Of a stretch of 39,684 bases of DNA, positions 35,205-39,684 are shown piece by piece (within the stretch, counting starts at the first letter, position 1; the number at the start of each line of letters is the position of its first letter). The stretch lies in the NCBI RefSeq assembly GCF_015207285.1, contig NZ_JADEXD010000047.1, positions 1-39,684 of the forward strand, given 5' to 3'. This DNA is from Tychonema sp. LEGE 07203. Lineage in GTDB: Bacteria; Cyanobacteriota; Cyanobacteriia; Cyanobacteriales; Microcoleaceae. Both the position numbers and the translations under genes were made by a program. The notes beneath the pieces are model-generated. The model did no database searches and was not told the DNA's origin. It saw only the letters and a program-made list of their open reading frames with translations.

Positions 35205-35830
35205 TTAATTTATTCCTTAAACTTCAAATTACTGGCTGCCTAGTAGATCCAAAAGCAGTTCCAGGCGATCGCGCCGCACCCTAAAGCTTTGACTAAACTC
35301 GATCGTATAGTTTTGGCAAAATAATTTTCACCTAAAATTCACTATACATTAAACCATCAAAAATGATAATTATCTGAATACAAATTTACTGTTTTTTCAG
35401 AATTGGCAATCAAAGAAAAAAGCCTGCAGATTGGTTGAGACTGCCTTTTTTTCCTGTTTGCTGGCGATACCTCTTTTGAAATCCCCATCTTTCCCCACTT
35501 TCATCAGCTCTGCCTTCACCTACCGAACTCTACTTTACAAGTATTTTTACTCACTCGACTCCCCGATCGCCACCGACATCTACTCCTCTCAATATTAAGA
35601 TTATTAAATAAATATTAAATTATTTTAAGTAACATAAAAATTTTTAATTTTTGTTATTAAACATTATGATGTTAGTTTATATTGTCAAGGTGGACAGCTT
35701 CCCCTATTCTATAAGGATAGGAAGCTTTACACTGCATTCCTAAATAATGTGGCCTTCCCCGTCCAAATTTTGAGATAGATCAAAGATTTGTAACGGTAAT
35801 TCCGCTCATGCTTAAATTGGAGATTCAAAA
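35205..35830. promoter_or_regulatory. Shared control region between ndhF4 and the carboxysome operon
   Basis: No gene in 626 bp. The right half is very AT-rich (35590-35680) and could carry the ccmK2 promoter and binding sites for LysR-type regulators, but no site is certain. A bulged stem-loop AGCTTCC...GGAAGCT (35696-35726) lies about 105 bp before ccmK2 and would sit in its leader if transcription starts upstream. AAAAAAGCC...GCCTTTTTTT near 35416-35452 is a weak two-way terminator candidate. Confidence 0.45.
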
Positions 35831-36142
35831 ATGTCAATTGCCGTGGGAATGATTGAGACAAAAGGTTTTCCCGCTGTTGTGGAAGCTGCCGATGCTATGG
35901 TTAAAGCTGCTCGCGTTACCCTCGTGGGCTATGAAAAAATCGGCAGCGCCCGCGTCACAGTAATTGTGCGCGGCAACGTGTCGGAAGTCCAAGCCTCAGT
36001 CGCAGCCGGAGTGGAATCCGTCAAGCGGGTGAACGGCGGAGAAGTCGTCTCTACCCACATCATCGCTCGCCCCCACGAAAACCTAGAATACGTTCTGCCC
36101 ATTCGTTATACAGAAGCAGTAGAACAGTTCCGAGGCTACTAA
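35831..36142 (+). CDS. ccmK2: Carboxysome shell hexamer protein CcmK2
   Basis: 103 residues, single BMC domain. It starts [23 protein letters not shown] (split here), with pore loop EKIGSARV and the [22 protein letters not shown] tail. Hexamers tile the facets of the beta-carboxysome; the small central pore admits bicarbonate. GGAG at 35819-35822 is 8 nt before the ATG. It is nearly identical to the next gene through residue 100, a recent-looking or concerted pair; the K2 name comes from operon position and the short 103-residue form. Confidence 0.95.
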   Translation: MSIAVGMIETKGFPAVVEAADAMVKAARVTLVGYEKIGSARVTVIVRGNVSEVQASVAAGVESVKRVNGGEVVSTHIIARPHENLEYVLPIRYTEAVEQFRGY

Positions 36143-36255
36143 TTTCTTAGCCCACAGAAAATTAATTTGACGAAAAGTTGGACTAAAATCAGGGCGACCG
36201 TCAAAAATTAACAGTACAGTTTAGTTCCCCAAATATTCAATCAGGAGTAAAACCA

Positions 36256-36597
36256 ATGGCAATTGCAGTTGGCATGATCGAAACCCTAGGCTTCCCCGCA
36301 GTCGTGGAAGCAGCAGACGCAATGGTCAAAGCAGCCCGCGTCACCTTGGTAGGGTACGAAAAAATCGGTAGCGCTCGCGTTACAGTCATTGTAAGAGGAG
36401 ATGTCTCGGAAGTGCAAGCTTCTGTAGCCGCTGGAGTAGAGTCGGTGAAGCGCGTTAACGGCGGACAAGTGATGTCCACCCACATTATCGCCCGCCCTCA
36501 CGAAAACTTGGAGTACGTGCTGCCGATTCGCTACACCGAAGCTGTAGAACAGTTCCGCGAAGGCGTCAGCGGCATTCGCCCCCTCAACAGATCTTAA
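36256..36597 (+). CDS. ccmK1: Carboxysome shell hexamer protein CcmK1
   Basis: 113 residues, single BMC domain, starting [18 protein letters not shown]. It differs from CcmK2 at a handful of positions over the first 100 residues and then adds a C-terminal tail ([12 protein letters not shown]), the classic distinction between CcmK1 and CcmK2. AGGAG lies 8-9 nt before the ATG. At DNA level the two genes differ at many third positions although the proteins are nearly the same, which indicates selection on protein sequence rather than a very recent duplication. Confidence 0.95.
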   Translation: MAIAVGMIETLGFPAVVEAADAMVKAARVTLVGYEKIGSARVTVIVRGDVSEVQASVAAGVESVKRVNGGQVMSTHIIARPHENLEYVLPIRYTEAVEQFREGVSGIRPLNRS

Positions 36598-36630
36598 GAC
36601 GGGCGATCGGCTGTTAGGGGCGTTTGGGAA

Positions 36631-36697
36631 TTAAAAATTAAAAATTAAAAATTAAAAAGCGCAAAGTTTTTGATTTAGCATTTTTAATTTTTAATTG
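36631..36697. repeat. Heptamer TTAAAAA x4 with inverted partner, between ccmK1 and ccmL
   Basis: TTAAAAA repeats four times (36631-36658); TTTTTAATTTTTAATT follows at 36681-36696 and can pair with it to form an A/U-rich stem of about 16 bp around a GC-containing loop. Confidence 0.85.
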
Positions 36698-36720
36698 ATG
36701 CGGGTATGGGATATTGGTTG

Positions 36721-36755
36721 TTAGTTATCAGTCATCAGTCACGAGTCATTAGTTA
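36721..36755. repeat. Degenerate heptamer tract, TCAGTCA-like x5
   Basis: TTAGTTA TCAGTCA TCAGTCA CGAGTCA TTAGTTA in exact 7-nt register; same family as the tracts at 7151 and 7341. Confidence 0.8.
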
Positions 36756-36834
36756 CCAGACGAAAAACTCTATTAAGCAGACATCGGACTGAGGAAAGCT
36801 AATTAAAAAAAGACAAGTGACAGCGTAAAAATGA

Positions 36835-36862
36835 CAGTTACCAATTACCAATTACCAATTAC
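36835..36862. repeat. Heptamer CAATTAC x4 in front of ccmL
   Basis: CAGTTAC then three CAATTAC units end 5 nt before the ccmL ATG, occupying the place of the ribosome-binding site; no purine-rich Shine-Dalgarno is seen. Confidence 0.9.
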
Positions 36863-36867
36863 CTAAA

Positions 36868-37173
36868 ATGCAAATGGCCAAAGTTCTCGGCACAGTTGTC
36901 AGTACCCAAAAAGAGCCGACGCTGAGAGGATCGAAATTTCTACTGCTGCAATTCATCAATGAAGAAGGCTCGCCAGTTCCCGGATATGAGGTAGCCGCTG
37001 ACTGTGTGGGCGCTGGTATCGATGAATGGGTTTTAGTGACCAAAGGCAGCGCAGCCCGGATCGCGCCCGGAAGCGAAAATCGTCCGATCGATGCTCTGGT
37101 AGTAGGCATTATAGATACTGTCAATGTAGAAAACCGCCTCATTTACAGTAAAAAAGACGACCCGTACCGCTAG
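36868..37173 (+). CDS. ccmL: Carboxysome vertex pentamer protein CcmL
   Basis: 101 residues, EutN/CcmL family. Pentamers cap the 12 vertices of the shell. Family blocks: MQMAKVLGTVVSTQKEPTL, GSKFLLLQFINEEG, ADCVGAGIDEWVLVTKGSAAR and NRPIDALVVGIIDTV. The ATG at 36868 matches the usual MQIAKV start; another ATG two codons later (36874) is possible. The lack of a Shine-Dalgarno and the A/U-rich stem upstream would both lower CcmL relative to CcmK, consistent with its low copy number per shell. Confidence 0.95.
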   Translation: MQMAKVLGTVVSTQKEPTLRGSKFLLLQFINEEGSPVPGYEVAADCVGAGIDEWVLVTKGSAARIAPGSENRPIDALVVGIIDTVNVENRLIYSKKDDPYR

Positions 37174-37201
37174 TTGGCCCGAAAGCAGTTGGCCCGAAAG
37201 C
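37172..37201. repeat. Two 15-bp direct repeats after ccmL
   Basis: AGTTGGCCCGAAAGC occurs twice in tandem, starting in the ccmL stop codon and running towards the heptamer tract at 37225. Confidence 0.85.
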
Positions 37202-37224
37202 AGTTGGCAGTTGACAGCGAACCA

Positions 37225-37273
37225 CTAACAACTAACAACTAACAACTAACAACTAACAACTAACAACTAACAA
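37225..37273. repeat. Heptamer CTAACAA x7 in front of ccmM
   Basis: Seven exact units. Unlike ccmL, ccmM has a clear GGAG (37291-37294) between the tract and its ATG. Confidence 0.95.
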
Positions 37274-37304
37274 AAAAAATTTTCAGCTTAGGAGAACTTA
37301 ATTT

Positions 37305-38957
37305 ATGGCAGTCCGCAACGTTGCGGCTCCCCCGACGCCTTGGTCGAAAAACTTGGCTGAGCCCAAAATTCACGATACCGCCTACGTACATTCCTTTTCT
37401 AACATTATTGGGGATGTGCATATCGGTCCAAATGTGATGATTGCCCCCGGAACATCTATCCGCGCCGATGAAGGCACTCCATTTTATATCGGAGAAGGAA
37501 GCAACATTCAAGACGGAGTAGTGATTCACGGCCTAGAACAAGGCCGAGTCAAAGGGGACGACGACAAATCCTATTCTGTGTGGGTGGGAAAAAATACTTC
37601 CCTCACCCACATGAGTTTAATTCACGGTCCGGCCTACGTGGGCGACGAGTGCTTTATCGGCTTTCGCTCTACGGTGTTCAATGCCAGAGTGGGCGAAGGC
37701 TGCATTGTGATGATGCACGTATTAATTCAAGATGTGGAGATTCCCCCCGGTAAGTACATACCTTCGGGAGCCGTCATCACTAATCAGCAGCAAGCCGATC
37801 GCTTGCCAGATGTTCTAGATTCAGATGTAAAATTTGCGACCCACGTCATCGGCATCAATGATGCTCTGAGAACGGGTTATCGCTGCGCTGACAACATTGC
37901 CTGTCTAGCACCAATTCGCAACGAGCAAGCTAAAAACTCAAATATCACTCCAATGAATTATTCTACCCAGACCGGCTCGCAATTGAGTTCAACTCTTGCC
38001 GATAGCATCCGCAATTTACTGGCCCAAGGATACAGCGTGGGAGCCGAACACGCCGACGCGCGCCACTTCCGTACAGGTTCTTGGCGCACTTGCGGCCCGA
38101 TTTCCTCAACCCGCGATTCAGAAGTCATGGCGGCTTTGTCAGCTTGCATGGCCCAGCATCAAGGAGAGTACGTCCGCTTGATCGGGATTGACACCAAAGC
38201 CAAGCGCCGCGTACTCGAAGAAATCATCCAAAGACCGGGAGACAACGGCTCTAACGGTTCTAAGGGAACTCAAACTTACAAATCTAACGGTAAGGTTGCA
38301 CAAGCTTCTCACTACAATCCCAGTTATGTGTCCAGCGGCAAATTGAGTGCGGAAACAGTGGCGACTGTTCGCGGCTTGCTATCTCAAGGTTACAAGGTGG
38401 GGACGGAACACGCCGACGCGCGCCGCTTCCGTACCAGTTCTTGGCAAAGCGGGGCTTCGCTGCAAACGAGAAATGAATCTGAGGCGATCGCCGCTTTAGA
38501 ATCTGTGATGAACCAGTACCCAGGCGAATACGTCCGCTTGATCGGGATTGACCCGAAAGCTAAGCGCCGCGTGGTAGAAGAAATTATTCAGCGTCCCGAC
38601 GGCCCAGTTGCTCAATCGGCTCAGTCTGGTGCAACATCGGGATTCAAACCAGCAAAAGGTAAAGAAGCTTACACTGGTGCGGTGGCGAGCAGCGGCATCT
38701 TGACCGGCAAGACGATCGAGCAAATCCGCAACCTGCTCTCCCAAGGCTACAAAATTGGCACGGAACACGCCGATCCGCGCCGTTTCCGCACCGGTTCTTG
38801 GAGCAGTTGCGCGCCCATCGACTCCAACCGCGAATCCGAAGTAATTTCGGCTCTCGAAAGCTGTCTCAACGAACACAGCGGCGAGTACGTCCGCTTGCTC
38901 GGTATCGACTCCAAGGCCAAACGCCGCGTACTCGAAGAAATCATCCAGCGCCCTTAA
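37305..38957 (+). CDS. ccmM: Carboxysome scaffold and gamma-carbonic anhydrase CcmM with three SSUL repeats
   Basis: 550 residues. The N-terminal left-handed beta-helix (about 1-210) keeps His75, His102 and His107, the zinc ligands of active gamma-carbonic anhydrases, and Cys194/Cys200 ([10 protein letters not shown]), the pair whose disulfide switches on the Thermosynechococcus enzyme. Then come three Rubisco-small-subunit-like repeats, about 226-311, 346-431 and 464-550, each ending [13 protein letters not shown] or near, with Gly/Ser-rich linkers. They bind Rubisco and drive its condensation. Cys263/Cys281 (repeat 1) and Cys502/Cys520 (repeat 3) sit where redox disulfides form; repeat 2 has neither. 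A short form (M35-like) from an internal start is expected from the family; Met217 (ATG at 37953) would give 334 residues, but its ribosome site is weak. GGAG lies 10 nt before the main ATG. Confidence 0.96.
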   Translation: MAVRNVAAPPTPWSKNLAEPKIHDTAYVHSFSNIIGDVHIGPNVMIAPGTSIRADEGTPFYIGEGSNIQDGVVIHGLEQGRVKGDDDKSYSVWVGKNTSLTHMSLIHGPAYVGDECFIGFRSTVFNARVGEGCIVMMHVLIQDVEIPPGKYIPSGAVITNQQQADRLPDVLDSDVKFATHVIGINDALRTGYRCADNIACLAPIRNEQAKNSNITPMNYSTQTGSQLSSTLADSIRNLLAQGYSVGAEHADARHFRTGSWRTCGPISSTRDSEVMAALSACMAQHQGEYVRLIGIDTKAKRRVLEEIIQRPGDNGSNGSKGTQTYKSNGKVAQASHYNPSYVSSGKLSAETVATVRGLLSQGYKVGTEHADARRFRTSSWQSGASLQTRNESEAIAALESVMNQYPGEYVRLIGIDPKAKRRVVEEIIQRPDGPVAQSAQSGATSGFKPAKGKEAYTGAVASSGILTGKTIEQIRNLLSQGYKIGTEHADPRRFRTGSWSSCAPIDSNRESEVISALESCLNEHSGEYVRLLGIDSKAKRRVLEEIIQRP

Positions 38958-39512
38958 AAATGCCTGGTAATTAGCTTGTTTCTCCCGTTAAGTGCTCGCG
39001 TTGGGCTAATGGGAGAACCAGCCCTGGAATTCAAGTTGAATTTTAGATAGTTAGAAGCCTCAATAGAGAACTTTTGGTCAAACTTTTGGATTTTCTGAAA
39101 CGAAGAGAGAAAATCTAAAAGCACTCACAGGACTTATTCAAAAATTGGTTCGATCCGTCGGTGACTTGCACGGGCAAGGTTCGCCGCACAACCTACGCAA
39201 CGCCGGTTTGAGTTAATACTATTTTTCTAAAAATATGCAGCGCCCTAATTGTAGGGTGTGCGGCAGTTTTAAATTTGTGGCATTAAAGCGCAAATCTCAC
39301 GGCAGATAGCCTGACAGGTGGGTATGAGATCCAAACCCAAAAAATATTGTGCAGCACGATTTTTAGTTTCATGGTATAAGTGACGGTAGAGCTTTTTCAG
39401 CATTAGTAAATTCTAGTTTTTTAGATGATACGGTTAAATTGTCTAAGCCTAGAAAACCTATAAATTAAAGTGCTTTTATCTAAAAAAATAGCTCATTTCA
39501 GGGAAAAGTTGA
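38958..39512. other. 555-bp interval between ccmM and ccmN
   Basis: No gene seen. A stem TCTCCCGTTA...TAATGGGAGA with one mismatch (about 38981-39016) follows ccmM and may stop or stabilise the transcript. GCCGCACAACCTAC (39183-39196) opposes GTAGGGTGTGCGGC (39251-39264) with two mismatches, enclosing ATTTTTCTAAAAAT. The gap is large for an operon, so ccmN may have its own promoter in the AT-rich part (39380-39490). Confidence 0.6.
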
Positions 39513-39684
39513 ATGTATCTATCGCCACTGCAATTAAGTAGCAACTCTCAGATTTTGATGAGTGGCGATGTAGTTGTGAATGAGAGTGCGGCGATCGCCC
39601 CAGGAGTCATCCTGCAAGCAGATCCGGACAGCAAAATCTCGATCGCCGCCGGTGCGTGTATCGGCATGGGAGTTATCCTTCACG
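39513..39684 (+). CDS. ccmN: Carboxysome assembly protein CcmN (5' part, cut by window edge)
   Basis: 57 codons from the ATG at 39513 to the end of the window. The sequence MYLSPLQLSSNSQ, GDVVVNESAAIAPGVILQA, DPDSKISIAAGACIGMGVILH is the hexapeptide-repeat (left-handed beta-helix) start of CcmN, which bridges CcmM to the CcmK shell through a C-terminal peptide not included here. Position after ccmM agrees. GGGAAAAG upstream is a moderate ribosome site. Confidence 0.9.
   Translation, partial: MYLSPLQLSSNSQILMSGDVVVNESAAIAPGVILQADPDSKISIAAGACIGMGVILH

Noticed and set aside
5862-39684. tRNA, rRNA or cas genes
   Set aside because: I looked in each intergenic gap for tRNA-like arms and for Cas1/Cas2/Cas6 motifs in the open frames and found none; the search was by eye only.

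Overview
The window is chromosomal DNA of a filamentous, non-marine-type cyanobacterium, probably of the Microcoleus / Oscillatoria / Tychonema group. The evidence is a beta-carboxysome operon (ccmK2-ccmK1-ccmL-ccmM-ccmN), the specialised CO2-uptake NDH-1 genes (ndhF4, ndhD4, chpX), the plant-like division gene zipN/ftn2, a HetZ-family protein, many CGATCG/GCGATCGC (HIP1-like) sites, and many heptanucleotide tandem repeats between genes. The genus is an inference from gene content and repeat style.

Layout. 1-5861: the inner and distal part of a very long CRISPR array (by hand count 81 copies of a 37-bp repeat and 80 complete spacers), read on the + strand; the leader end and any cas genes lie outside the window to the left. 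5869-9875: a GT-B glycosyltransferase and zipN, both on the minus strand, separated by repeat-rich DNA. 10127-11721: pdhA and a small retropepsin-like protein. 12180-15774, minus strand: galT, a STAS-domain protein, a wrecked UDP-galactopyranose mutase gene (glf) and the glycosyltransferase that sits next to it, which looks like a decaying galactose/galactofuranose surface-sugar locus. 16796-22024: aldo/keto reductase, a FAS1 protein, a second copy of the first glycosyltransferase type, a His-rich COG0523 (CobW-like) metallochaperone GTPase, and dtd. 22123-23277: a solitary TnpB with an intact RuvC site. 23972-29341: a HetZ-family gene, a Ser/Thr kinase fused to an extracytoplasmic amino-acid-receptor-like domain, and a PHP-domain protein. 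29460-39684: a carbon-concentrating island in which the NDH-1 CO2-hydration genes run leftward and the carboxysome genes run rightward from a shared 0.6-kb control region.

How the genes work together. NdhF4/NdhD4/ChpX convert CO2 to bicarbonate at the thylakoid membrane. The CcmK shell hexamers, the CcmL pentamer, the CcmM scaffold and CcmN build the carboxysome that uses that bicarbonate. CcmM keeps the three zinc-ligand histidines and the Cys194/Cys200 pair of catalytically active, redox-gated gamma-carbonic anhydrases, and its three Rubisco-binding repeats have an unusual cysteine pattern.

The most unusual points are: (i) two array junctions where the first 8-9 nt of the CRISPR repeat are duplicated inside the neighbouring spacer, plus an exact duplication of a spacer block; (ii) a duplicated leader and start region of the CobW-like gene placed in front of a glycosyltransferase, leaving a 20-codon decapitated reading frame; (iii) a glf pseudogene with a large in-frame internal deletion and a 4-nt GATC duplication; (iv) a kinase-receptor fusion; (v) at least seven heptamer repeat tracts of different sequence but the same 7-nt period, several touching start or stop codons. 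I found no whole new defence system in the window; the CRISPR array is the only clear immune component.
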